Source of the DNA: Bolinopsis microptera
Taxonomy: Eukaryota > Ctenophora > Tentaculata > Lobata > Bolinopsidae
Direction of reading: 5' to 3'
Assembly: GCF_026151205.1 (NCBI RefSeq)
Contig: NC_087082.1
Location: forward strand, 2,136,001-2,200,000
DNA length: 64,000 nucleotides
Below the pieces are notes generated by a model, which saw nothing but the letters and a program-made list of their open reading frames with translations, was not told the DNA's origin and made no database searches. Positions 35,992-45,900 of this stretch are shown here, piece after piece; position 1 is the stretch's first letter, and each line of letters begins with the position of its first letter. The position numbers and the translations under genes are program-made.

Positions 35992-37233
35992 ATGTTCTAT
36001 ACGGTAATTGTTGTGATGATTCTAATAAAGTCTGGGCAATTAGAAGAGCCCCAAAACAGACACCCAAAGCACAATGAAGCTGGAGCCTCCAGATCCGGCA
36101 ATTCTAAGAACCTGACAACAAATTCGGATCACTGTTACGAGTTCTACACGGCTGACGTATCTCTCAAATTATCGTTTGGTGAGGTGATCACAAATGTCTC
36201 TGCTGAAAGTGTGACTGCTTGCAAGATGTACTGTTGGTATCACAAAACCTGCTGCTCATTTACTTTTGACTCAACAACATCAAGTTGCAGCATTCACAAC
36301 AGCTTTCCCCTTCATGATTCGTCATCTCAAGTAAATCATTCATCTTTTGATGTTCTAGGAAACATGGACTGCTTGATGAATTTTGAGGAAAGTCCTTCAG
36401 TGCCGTGCAGGACAATCAAAAGCGCAACAACAACAAATAAGGATTCAAAGGGAGTTTTGATGAAAAACATTGACAATAGACAGTGTTTAGGATTTGGAAA
36501 GTCGATGGAGTTAAACTGGAAAGGTTGTACATCAGCTATCTCATGGCTATTTGAGAAAAAAGAAAGTGGAAATGAGACCAGATTTAAAATCCTCCAAGCA
36601 GATTCTCTGAGGTATTGTGTGGAAGCACAATTTAAAAACACCAAATCAATCGCTTCTTTAACTCTCTGTCAAGAAGATAATGTGAATCAGCTCTTTGAAA
36701 TCATCAGAGGAACAATATTCCAGTTATCTAGCGTGTTAGATCCCATTGATTCAGAAAACAACAACAATTGCTTCTTCTCAATAACAAGTCTGGATAGGTA
36801 CGTCTACCCTGGGACCTCAAATATCCGCTTAAGCAACCTGAGACTTCTGTTCCCTGAAGAGCACCTTGCCTTGTGTCGAAGAAATAAGTTCAAGGTTGCT
36901 AATGGAAACGTTGAAGGTAAACTACCACTATACTTACCGGGCAGCAACATCTCAGTCAGATGCAAACCTGGGTACGGCTTCAAAGAGTTTGACTTCCGAT
37001 CTACTTTGAATATCACGTGCCAAAATGAAAAGACACATGGTTTGAAGTGTGTGGAACCCGATGCAAAGCCAGGAGAGACGATTCGGTTGAAAACGATATT
37101 GGTTTGTGGTAATTTCGGTCAAGCTGTGATTATCATGCTCTTGGTTGTCTTGGTTATTGTGTTGGTAAAAAAGATATATACATTGAAGGCTGAACACAGC
37201 TCTGATGTGGAAATGAATAAAGACCAAATATGA
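35992..37233 (+). CDS. PAN/apple - beta-trefoil - sushi single-pass membrane protein, copy 1
   Basis: 413 residues, one exon, starting at the ATG of MFYTVIVVMILIKSGQ, which opens a signal peptide. Domains: an apple/PAN-like Cys-rich module (about 48-127; C48, C77, C81, C87, C88, C99, C127), a ricin-type beta-trefoil-like region (about 139-270; CLGFGK, W185, CVEA, SLTLCQED), a sushi/CCP domain (about 295-353; LPGSNISVRCKPGYGF ... CQNEKTHGLKC), a TM helix (about 371-392) and a short basic/acidic tail. Several N-x-S/T sites are present. The protein should face outwards and bind glycans or proteins; a receptor role is inferred. The homologous sequence in both copies starts at an AG (TTCAG) just before the ATG, so a 5' UTR intron is possible. 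The 5.1-kb element ends about 20 bp upstream. The function is unknown. Confidence 0.85.
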   Translation: MFYTVIVVMILIKSGQLEEPQNRHPKHNEAGASRSGNSKNLTTNSDHCYEFYTADVSLKLSFGEVITNVSAESVTACKMYCWYHKTCCSFTFDSTTSSCSIHNSFPLHDSSSQVNHSSFDVLGNMDCLMNFEESPSVPCRTIKSATTTNKDSKGVLMKNIDNRQCLGFGKSMELNWKGCTSAISWLFEKKESGNETRFKILQADSLRYCVEAQFKNTKSIASLTLCQEDNVNQLFEIIRGTIFQLSSVLDPIDSENNNNCFFSITSLDRYVYPGTSNIRLSNLRLLFPEEHLALCRRNKFKVANGNVEGKLPLYLPGSNISVRCKPGYGFKEFDFRSTLNITCQNEKTHGLKCVEPDAKPGETIRLKTILVCGNFGQAVIIMLLVVLVIVLVKKIYTLKAEHSSDVEMNKDQI

Positions 37234-37429
37234 AGGCTTTATTAAGTTGAACACAAACATTCTATTATATAACATTCTATTATATAACAATTATATAACA
37301 ATTTTAAGAATGCTCTGAATCCCAAAAGCTTTTGGAAGATCCGTATTGACAGTGTTATGAGCTAAATAGGAACAATTGGCTGAATTATCATAATTTTTGT
37401 CAGATTTAATTGTAGTTTCAGCTGTCACG

Positions 37430-37716
37430 TGTGCTCCTCAGCCTCCATATTAGTACTAAATAGGAATCTCAAGTATTGTAAAGAATCTTTTGAACTATTC
37501 CACCATCCTTAAATGTTTTAAAAGCTTGGTCAATGGTGCTCACCACAAACGCCCAGCTTTTAATGGGTGATACTCGTAAAATATCGACGAGTCCAACTCG
37601 GCGCGCGTCCTGGTAGGTTGTAAATCTACACCCCAGCTTTTGTTCCACTACAATAGTCTTCTCGCTCTAAATCTTTAAATACTGATAAATAGGTGATATC
37701 TATTCAGACGACACCT
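37430..37716. repeat. Interspersed repeat F, copy 2, left part
   Basis: It matches 29,310-29,480 and 43,985-44,135. It is interrupted by micro-element B3 at 37,562-37,631 and broken at GACACCT (37,710-37,716) by micro-element C2. The right part resumes at 40,192. Confidence 0.75.
37562..37631 (+). mobile_element. Micro-element family B, copy 3 (70 bp)
   Basis: AATGGGTGATACTCGTAAAA ... GGTAGGTTGTAAATCTAC, flanked by the 10-bp TSD CCCAGCTTTT (37,552-37,561 and 37,632-37,641). The sister repeats at 29,398 and 44,083 read CCAAGCTTTTG uninterrupted, which is direct empty-site evidence. The hairpin has one mismatch. Confidence 0.85.
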
Positions 37717-37965
37717 TTTCACCTAACCATGTGCTTTCGCGCCACTGTGCATGGGCGCACTTGTTTCACAAGTCAAGAGGCTGGCGCGCGCTACTGCAAG
37801 CGCAAAGTAAAGTAAAGTAAAGTAAAAATTATGACATAACATCATCACTAATGTCTACAAAGTATCATCACACTACATGGAAAAATAACTATTTCTCCAT
37901 CAAATTTAAAGGTAATAATTTATCAAATATTAATCATGAATAAAAACAACATTACAAAATTTAAT

Positions 37966-40168
37966 TTATTCATACCTCCCAGTGGAGTAAAGATTTATAA
38001 AACGTTTCTTTGCTACATAAGGATGGAACCACAGATAATCATTGTGTTTTTCCTTATTACTGATATAACTGGTACCTTCAATTCTTGTTAAAACTTCTTT
38101 CGAAACATTCCAAAAATGAAAGTCATTTACAATACATTTAGAAATCATATTCTTTTTAAAACTTTCCAATCCAATTTTAAAACTCAAAACTGTCAAGCAG
38201 TTCTTCACCTCCGAAGGGAGTTTGTTCCAATAAGGAACAACCCGCTCTGGAAGAAAAGAACACTGAAGATTCTTGACCTTTGTCACACTCTTACTACATC
38301 TATTGGATGAAACCAGATTAAGACCTGATCTGCTTGGTCTGAACAAGTCTGAACCATAATCAGTCAAGCCATTAATAACCTTAAAAGCTTCAATAAGGTC
38401 CCCACGTATTCGCCGCTCTGCCAGCGTTGTCAAATTAAGGATTTCCAGTCTACGGCTGTAAGGAAGAGTACCCACCTCATCAATCAGACGGGTAAACCGC
38501 CTCTGGACGCTCTCCAGCTCCAAAACAGTCCCCCAACTTCCATGAGCCGCAACTGGATTCCACAATTGGACACAATACTCTAGATGAGGTCTTATCAAAG
38601 CTTTATAGATGGCTATCATTACACATTTTTCTCTAATTATCAAATTCCTTACAATCCAGCAAATCATACGATTTGCCTTGGAAATACATGCTTTTATCTC
38701 TTCATTCCAAAGCAGGGAACTATGGGTAATAACCCCCAAATCTTTTTCCTGATCAGATACTTCAAGTTCTACGCCATTTACTAAATAATTTAGGTTAGGG
38801 TTGCTATTAAGATTAATATGAACAACTTTACATTTAGCAGGATTAAACTTCAAAAGCCAAATACTCTCCCAGACTTCCAGTTCTACAACACTGCTGTGGT
38901 TAGCTGCATTACCAATCAACTTGAGGTCATCTGCAAATAATTCAATCTTATTCTTGACCATATCAGGTAAATCATTAATATAAAGAATATATATATAAAG
39001 AATATATAATATAAGGAATAAATAGCAAAGGACCCAATACTGACCCCTGGGGAACACCAGATAACACGTGTTTCACCTCAGACCATTGTCCTTCTACACA
39101 AACCCTCATGGTTCTGTCTGTAAGAAAATCTTGAATAACATCTAAAACTTTTCCTTTGACCCCAAACCCCTCCAATTTAGATAAAAGCCTAAAGTGGGGG
39201 ACAGTGTCAAAGGCCTTACTAAAATCAAAATACAGTAGATCAACAGGATCACCTTCATCTGAAATATCAAGAATATTATCAAATGTCTCTAAAAGATTAG
39301 ATAAGCAAGATTTGCCCTTAACAAATCCATGCTGATGCTTTGATATTCGTTCTTCTAAAAAATCCAATAAATGTGCCCTCACCAACTTTTCGTACACTTT
39401 GCACAAAATACAAGTTAAGGAAACTGGTCTATAGTTTAAGGGATCTGATTTAACACCCTTTTTAAACAATGCTACAACGGATGCTGACTTCCACACTTCA
39501 GGAAGAGATCCCGTTTCTGAACACATTTTAAATAATTTAGTGACTGCTTCTACAAAGTTGTCATCATAAGCTAACAATTTTAATAACTTTGGATGAACAC
39601 CATCCGGACCTGAACTCTTAAAATATTAAGCTTTAAAAGTTGCTTCTTAATATCAGCACTGCTAACTTGCAAATCACTAATAACATCTTTATCATAATCC
39701 AAAGTGTCATTTTTAGGAAGAGGGCCAGGTGGCTCACACACAAACACTGAGCTGAAGGCACTTGCAAGTACTTCAGCAGACTCAGCAGAACTATCTGTGC
39801 GTGTACCATCTCCTCTATCCAAGGAAACCACACTTGATTTTACTTGCCTTTTGTTACGTAAATATGAGTAAAAAGACTTGTAGCGCGATGCATTACTGTG
39901 CCGCGCCGCGCACTCAATGAGGCTTCTCACAGCGACTACTGTGCCGCGCCGAGCTGCCATGAATTGACATCGTCAATTAATAAAAAGACTTACTATTCTG
40001 CTTTAAATTAGATGTAATCTTCTTTTTATAGTTAACTTTAGCTTTAACTTCAGCCACTTCAAAAATATGTTGCTTGCTATTAACATAACTAAAATTGATT
40101 ACAGATGGATTTCTATCAAACCCAGCCCATGCTTTGTCCTTATTCTTCCTCATTCTCTTAAGTGAAGT
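37966..40168 (-). pseudogene. CR1-like reverse transcriptase, frameshifted
   Basis: From the 5' end: a linker (about 40,165-39,992), the micro-element A2 interruption, then RT segments at 39,860-39,580, 39,577-38,975 and 39,057-37,966. Motifs: DPLNYRPVSLTCILCKVYEK, HQHGFVKGKSCLSNL, YFDFSKAFDTVPH, SGVPQGSVLGPLLF, the LFADDLKLIG active site and the C-terminal thumb region (PHLEYCVQLWNP ... RIRGDLIEAFKVINGL). It needs at least two frame changes, one at the expanded AT repeat near 39,000 and one near 39,578. The endonuclease is missing through 5' truncation. The insertion is non-functional now but fairly young judging by intact motifs. Confidence 0.88.
39880..39981 (+). mobile_element. Micro-element family A, copy 2 (102 bp)
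   Basis: GTAGCGCGATGCATTACTGT ... GAATTGACATCGTCAATTAAT, flanked by the 10-bp TSD AAAAAGACTT (39,870-39,879 and 39,982-39,991). It is inserted into the linker coding region of the CR1 LINE. Its reverse complement happens to keep the frame open and supplies an in-frame ATG at 39,958-39,960, which is an artefact of insertion. Confidence 0.85.
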
Positions 40169-40191
40169 TGCAAGGGCTCTGGATAGAGCAA

Positions 40192-40460
40192 GACACCTCC
40201 AAAAGTATATTATATATCTATTTTCTGTGTAGTGTCCACTACTAACAGTGTCATGATCTAATTTGCTCCATATGCATCCTTCACAGCATCTTTTGTAGTT
40301 GGAGGACTTCGCCGCTTCGACGCGCCGCGCAAACTAGCATTTTTGCTTCGCATCGTTGCTCTGCTTCACCGAGCAACGATCTGGAAGGGTTGACATCGTC
40401 AGTCAACTTTTGTAGTCTCTTATATTATAAATATGTATTCATAAATCGCCAGGTTGCAGG
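40192..40460. repeat. Interspersed repeat F, copy 2, right part
   Basis: It continues the F repeat after C2 (ACACCTCCAAAAGTATATTA ... TCACAGCATCTTTTGTAGT ... TTATATTATAAATATG). Interrupted by micro-element A' at 40,300-40,407. Confidence 0.75.
40300..40407 (+). mobile_element. Micro-element family A', 108 bp
   Basis: TGGAGGACTTCGCCGCTTCG ... GGGTTGACATCGTCAGTCAAC. The 3' hairpin is GTTGAC-ATCGTCA-GTCAAC, different from family A but at the same place. TSD TTTTGTAGT (40,291-40,299 and 40,408-40,416). The empty site CATCTTTTGTAGTTTATATT is intact at 44,221. Confidence 0.82.
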
Positions 40461-40468
40461 TATAAAAT

Positions 40469-40558
40469 TGCTCTAACCAGAGTCCTCTCGCTTGCAGTAG
40501 CGCGCGAAACAAGCGCGTCACGCAGTACGCGTATACACATCACACATGGCTATGTGAA
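40469..40558 (-). mobile_element. Micro-element family C, copy 3 (90 bp)
   Basis: On the minus strand it reads TTCACATAGCCATGTGTGAT ... GCGCGCTACTGCAAGCGAGA ... GACTCTGGTTAGAGCAA. The terminal hairpin is CTCTGGTTAGAG. TSD GGTATAAAAT (40,459-40,468 and 40,559-40,568). The sister sequence at 45,351 (CCAGGTATAAAGTG) is uninterrupted. Confidence 0.8.
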
Positions 40559-40601
40559 GGTATAAAATGAAACTTTATTTATTTGATTACTATGCGCTGG
40601 G

Positions 40602-40716
40602 TTGTAGCGCGATGCGTTACTGTGCCGCGCCGCGCACTCAATGAGGCTTCTCTCTAGATCGGCGAGATGCGCTACTGTGCCGCGCCGAGCTGAGATGAAT
40701 TGACATCGTCAATTAA
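40602..40716 (+). mobile_element. Micro-element family A, copy 3 (115 bp)
   Basis: TTGTAGCGCGATGCGTTACT ... GAATTGACATCGTCAATTAA, with TSD TGCGCTGGG (40,593-40,601 and 40,717-40,725). The core module GATGCGYTACTGTGCCGCGC occurs twice, suggesting a dimeric structure. Confidence 0.82.
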
Positions 40717-41551
40717 TGCGCTGGGCTGATTAATGTTAACTTTTAGTCTGTCCCTGTTGCGCACTATTTTTATAACTATAAATATATATAACTATAAACT
40801 ATAATAAGCTTATCTCTACTATAATTCAGAGAATTGTTTTTGTTGTATGTATGTACGACCGCCCACGTGCAAATTAGATGAAAAATAGGAATTTAGGTAA
40901 CAACCAAAAGTTTCCATAGCAACGGTGTTTTAATGCACACATGCACGTGCAAAGATTGTTTTAACGTCATTTTGATCGGTTTTGTGGTAATTACGTTTTT
41001 TCAAAGAATACTACTAGCTTCGTCCCTGTTACCACGGGCTTTCTTCGTCCCTGTTACCACGGGCTTAAAAAGATCATGCATGGGACAATTTTGAAAAACT
41101 TAACTGAGGTACTAGCAAAACTGTGCGTTTTGCTTTAGAAATTGCTTTATCTTGACGGATGTAACTTTTCTAAATTTCTTCGAAGTAGCGCGCGCCGGGC
41201 CAGACCATTAACAATGGTCAATATTTAATAGCATTAAAAAACTTTGTAAAATGGGGATGACCATATTAAAGTATATTTAGTACTTAGGGTGATACTAGTA
41301 GAATATTTGTTTCAAATATTCAAGCATCAAGACCGTCGACGAATCCAATTACTAATTACATGTTATTTGGCACGCCAATCAAGCTGTTATGTGTGCGGCG
41401 CTCTTTTGATCGCGAGCCTCTTTTGCTACACGTTGTAATGAGCAAGCCTCTCTCGTGCACTTTGACTTAACGGGTGATGTTCGTAAAATATTTTCGGCGT
41501 GCATTCCGGTTTATTACAAATGACCCAGCTCTAGCAAGGGCCTTCGATGTC
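40717..41551. other. No gene; one isolated hairpin element and short tandem repeats
   Basis: TTCTTCGTCCCTGTTACCAC is tandemly duplicated at 41,018-41,065. At about 41,186-41,224 a GC-rich piece (GTAGCGCGCGCCGGGCCA) is followed by the perfect hairpin GACCATT-AAC-AATGGTC, resembling the micro-elements, with no TSD seen. Degenerate family B-like sequence occurs at about 41,287 and 41,470. Confidence 0.5.
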
Positions 41552-42037
41552 TTACTGGGCGGCGCTCCGCCTGTCATTCCGCCTAAGGCGCACGTTATAT
41601 CTCCGCCAAAAGCACATCCAATTTGATATGTATGAAATATGTCTATAAATTCCTTGATTATGCACTAAGTTGGCGTTCTCCGACCAAAATTGAACGGGGA
41701 ATCGTTTAAGATCACTTTCGAGGCACCTCGACAAAGCTTCTCACGCTATTATATATATTCACTATTGTGCTGTTTATGGAGAAATACGTCTATAGCGGTT
41801 TTGAGTTTGTTATTCTCTTTCAAAAGTATTCCAAGTGATTTGTATACGTGCATATATTAACTCTGAATTGTGAATACATTGCAAAATAATTTATGTCGAT
41901 TCATGAAGTTTGAAAGAAGTTACAGCAATGCGCGCAATTTGGGGAGTGTGCTTTTGGCGGAGATATAAACTTCGCCTTCCGCCTAATCTCTATTAGTGTT
42001 TGTGAACATGATAGCCTGAGGTCCCCAGGTACGTAAC
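41552..42037 (+). mobile_element. Micro-element family E, copy 3, split by a MITE
   Basis: The left part (41,552-41,584, TTACTGGGCGGCGCTCCGCC ...) and right part (41,985-42,037, AATCTCTATTAG ... CCTGAGGTCCCCAGGT) reconstitute the 5842-5930 element. Outer TSD CGATGTC (41,545-41,551 and 42,038-42,044). Confidence 0.75.
41587..41976. mobile_element. MITE with GGCG..ATATCTCCGCC termini inside family E copy 3
   Basis: Left end GGCGCACGTTATATCTCCGC and right end (reverse complement) GGCGAAGTTTATATCTCCGC continue as CAAAAGCACA on both sides. Flanking duplication TTCCGCCTAA (41,577-41,586 and 41,977-41,986). A TSD of about 8-10 bp suggests a hAT- or Mutator-type parent. No ORF of substance is present. 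Confidence 0.82.
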
Positions 42038-42044
42038 CGATGTC

Positions 42045-42944
42045 AAGTTAGAGGCTAGTGAGTTTGGCTATCAATCTGAGAAAATTTGTGAAAGATCCAT
42101 TCTTTGGCCTGGAGAACCATACCTACTATGGATTATTAGAAGGACTATTAATAAACATATTTTCTGTAATTTGTGGATCACCTGGTGTAATATTGTGTAA
42201 ACATTTTACATTAAATACTGTAATACGTAGTGCAAGTTGAGTGCACTTAATGAACCTTTCAACTTCCATATTTGTTACAAATCGCAAATGTCCTTTAAAA
42301 AATATACATATTAAATATAACATAATTTATACTCATAGAATAATTTATTTATATTGTTCAAGATTGCAGAGGGGTGAGCTAAAGCCAGGATTGACAATGA
42401 TTTATTCTGAAATGAAATATAATCATAAAACAGTCAAATGTTGAAGAGCGAGTGCTCATCATCCCCCGAAATTCCGACGTTTATCACTTAATAAATAAAT
42501 ACATCTCGTGGACAAGTATTAAAATAAATAACAGCCATCTGAAAATTTTGTGAAAATTATTTTAATTCAAATATCATTTTCACGTAAATATATATTTATC
42601 ATTATTTTATATTTTATATAAATCAAATAATTTAATATAACATTCAGTATGTCATAATATGATAATCTGTGGCGTCATCAGCAATCAGTCGCGGCACAAA
42701 GTGGCCCATTCAATAACTTAGTTCTCAAGCCACCAGTCTCAATCTATAATATCTAAACAAGTTAATGTTTTCGGGAATAAAAATTCTCTGTGATCACCAA
42801 AGAGTATGATAATAATAAACTCAACGGTTCAAACTTTCATAACTCAGAGAGTATTAATGAAGAGGAAAGATATCTTGCTTTTACACGATTCACACAGATG
42901 ATCTGTGTGACAGATCTGCCATGATAATACATCTTATACTTCTG
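42045..42944. other. 3' flank of the AMN gene, no gene recognised
   Basis: Very AT-rich sequence with several short open frames and no domains. Part of it probably forms the 3' UTR of the minus-strand AMN gene. Confidence 0.4.
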
Positions 42945-45900
42945 TCAGACACGGGCACGATCACATATGTCAGTTGTAGGAATCTCGGCGTAACCAGGAC
43001 GACGTGGTGCCGCGCGCAGTACGTTGTCTTGGTTACGAGGCTGATCAGGAGCAATACCACGTGTCAACATATCTTCCATCAGCACCTCCTCGTACGTGGG
43101 GATATCTTGATCCTGGGGTTGGTTGGTTTAGTGAATACTGAGCAGTGATTGGTTGCTGTAGATAAAAGATTATGATAAATTATGAATAGGTGCAAAAATT
43201 AAAAAATACAAACCATGGCAGGAACGCAAGGCTTGAATCTCCTATCAAGGGCCCGAGGCAGCACTCCGTGATCCAGTCTGAAGAATAATTAACATATAAC
43301 ATTAAAGTTGAACTAAAACCCACAAAAAGAAAACGTAGTTTCACCAACTGAGCTAGAAGTAGAACCCACAAAAATAAAATGTCGTACCTGACATGAGGCT
43401 GGTTGTTGGTGTTTTCTCTGTAGCGACGTGAACACTTGAAGAGGAGGACAACTATGATAATGAGGAGAACGAAGGAGACACTGAGGACAACGTACAAAAC
43501 CCAGCTTTGTATACCAGCTATCAGGGGGTAATTGTCAGGGGTAAATATCAGGGTTAATTATCAACTTGAACTCTGTGATTCACGCAAAAAAGCACTTTAG
43601 TAACCCCCTAAACAACAAATTACCTGACGGTGCCTGAGGTGATCCGATAGCTTCAGTACGATCAGGATGAAATTGCAGGTGACTTTGAACGATGAACAAT
43701 TCAGAAGCGCGTACTATGTCGTAATCAACTATGTAGTTGCGGATTTTAGATGCTATCTTAGAGCTCTCGTACCCAGCACCTTCTATTCCGTCTGAAAGTT
43801 TACTGAACTGAGTAGGGGCCGGGTGGGGGGGGGGGGGGGGGGGGTAGAATAGGTACGCACACTATTTTCTTCAGAAAAGCTATCTTCTCAACATCCTCCC
43901 AATATGATAAGTTTAAAGTAACTATAGCAACAAGCTGTCACGTCTCCACCTCAGCCCCCATTCCCCATATTAGTACTAAATATGAATCTATTGTATTAAG
44001 TACTAAGTATTGTAACGAATCTTTTGAACTTTTCTCCCATCTTTAAATGTTTTAAAAGCTTGGTGCTCACCGCTCACGCCAAGCTTTTGTCCCCCTAAGT
44101 ATTTAAATACTGAAAAATAAGTATATATTCAGACGACACCTCCAAAAGTCTATATTTCTTTCGTAGGGTGCCCAACTAACAATGTCATGATCTGATTTGC
44201 TGCATGTGCATCCTTCACAGCATCTTTTGTAGTTTATATTATAAATATGGGGTCGTTTACATATTACGCAATCAATATTTCAGCAATTCCCCCCTCCCCC
44301 CTCCTTAATCAACCGTAACTAAGACCCAACCTCCCCCCCCCCCCCCCCCTTTGACTTTTTCTCTGGAAATCATATTTATTTACGTTTCATGCTACCCTCC
44401 CTAATCATGATAAGCCGAAATCATTGTTATGATATCCGGCCAAGCACCTTTCAAACTACTTACTTTAGCAGCCGGTTGTAGTAGGGGGGTCAATGACATA
44501 GAATGGAGAATTCTATGCCGTTTTAGAATTAAAAAATTGTAAAAACCCAAGTTTTTACAAAATTTCGACCTAGTAAAGCAGGATGATGATTAATCAATCT
44601 ACACTCAACTGTCACGACGTCACGTTACTTTTTAAACCTTCAACAATTTTCCAGCTCGAACACAAGGGTCCCCCTGCCCCTTGTATGTTGTATACATTTT
44701 GTAAAATTTGTAAAAAAATCTGTTTTTCAAATATTTTAAATTTGGTACTACGTTTTGCTTTTCCAAGCTGAAAAAAATACAGTAAAATATTTCCGAAATT
44801 CAAAAGTCTCCGAAATTCATAAGTTTTCATGTTTTCTATCTAGATTTCGGAGTCCCCCCCTCACCCTCGATATACGATCTTGGAGTCGAGGCTCCCCTTT
44901 GTAATTCGATCTCGGAGGGCAGGTCTCCCCTATGCAATGCGAGTTTGGAAGCTGGGAGACTGCCTTTCAATGTACGCATCGAGAATGACTCGGGCCGAAA
45001 ATTTCCTGGAAACTACTTTTATCCACATAACAGTTCATCTCACCCTGATCATTAATTAGTCAAACACATTTTTCAGGACCTAGCCCTCGAGAATTTTTCC
45101 TGAAAATTAATGATTGATATCCGTCCAACCACCTTCTAAACTACTTGCTATAGTCGGATATCCGATTAATCTCTAAATTTTATCACTATCACAGTGAAAT
45201 TGAATTAAAATATTGTCAAATTGAATTTAATTGTTATTATCCTATCCCCCCCCCCCCCCCGTAATCAACCGTAAGCATTTGGAAACCCCCTCCCCCTTCG
45301 GCTGATTACGTAATATTTGAACGACCCCTATGTATCCATAAATTGCCAGGTATAAAGTGCAAGTGCGCGTTGCCATGTAGAATTGTTGTTCATGAGCATC
45401 TGAATCGGTAAATTGCTTTTTATTGCAACATAGTCTCCATTTATAACTATACTAGAAACAGAATTAGGATCACTAGTCACTACTAAACTTAGTAACCAAA
45501 CTGTCAGTCTCTGCTTGATCAGATGGTTATTGATATTAATTTAATGTCATTTAATGTATAGTAATTTAATGTTTAATTTAATTTAAATTAAAGTTTTTTG
45601 TTTAAGATTTGATATTATTACAAATACCTGCAGTTCAGGAGGGAATGTTCTATACGGTAATTGTTGTGATGATTCTAATAAAGTATGGGCAATTAGAAGA
45701 GCCCCAAAACAGACACCCAAAGCACAATGAAGCTGGAGCCTCCAGATCCGGCAATTCTAAGAACCCGACAACAAATTCGGATCACTGTTACGAGTTCTAC
45801 ACGGCTGACGTATCTCGCAAATTATCGTTTGGTGAGGTGATCACAAATGTCTGTGCTGAAAGTGTGACTGCTTGCAAGATGTACTGTTGGTATCACAAAA

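Larger units (their letters stand above)
37801..40168 (-). mobile_element. CR1-like LINE inserted in micro-element C2
   Basis: Minus-strand RT element whose 3' end is a (TTTAC)n microsatellite (plus strand AAAGTAAAGTAAAGTAAAG at 37,803-37,825), as CR1 elements typically have short 3' tandem repeats. Short duplication TGCAAG flanks it (37,795-37,800 and 40,169-40,174). The coding region is broken at a TATATA microsatellite near 38,985-39,015. Micro-element A2 is inserted at 39,880-39,981. The 5' end is truncated within the region before the RT domain. Confidence 0.85.
37717..40191 (+). mobile_element. Micro-element family C, copy 2, split by a LINE
   Basis: The left part (37,717-37,803) runs CACCTAACCATGTGCTTTCG to GCTACTGCAAGCGC. 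The right part (about 40,169-40,191) is GCAAGGGCTCTGGATAGAGC plus AA, ending in hairpin GCTCT-GGAT-AGAGC. The outer TSD is GACACCT (37,710-37,716 and 40,192-40,198). The uninterrupted sister site is CAGACGACACCTCC at 29,463 and 44,121. C1 at 6755-6857 shows the uninterrupted element. Confidence 0.8.

Noticed and set aside
36336-37290. Minus-strand frames across receptor copy 1 (and 46,617-46,889 across copy 2)
   Set aside because: They are antisense shadows of the conserved plus-strand protein with no domain of their own.
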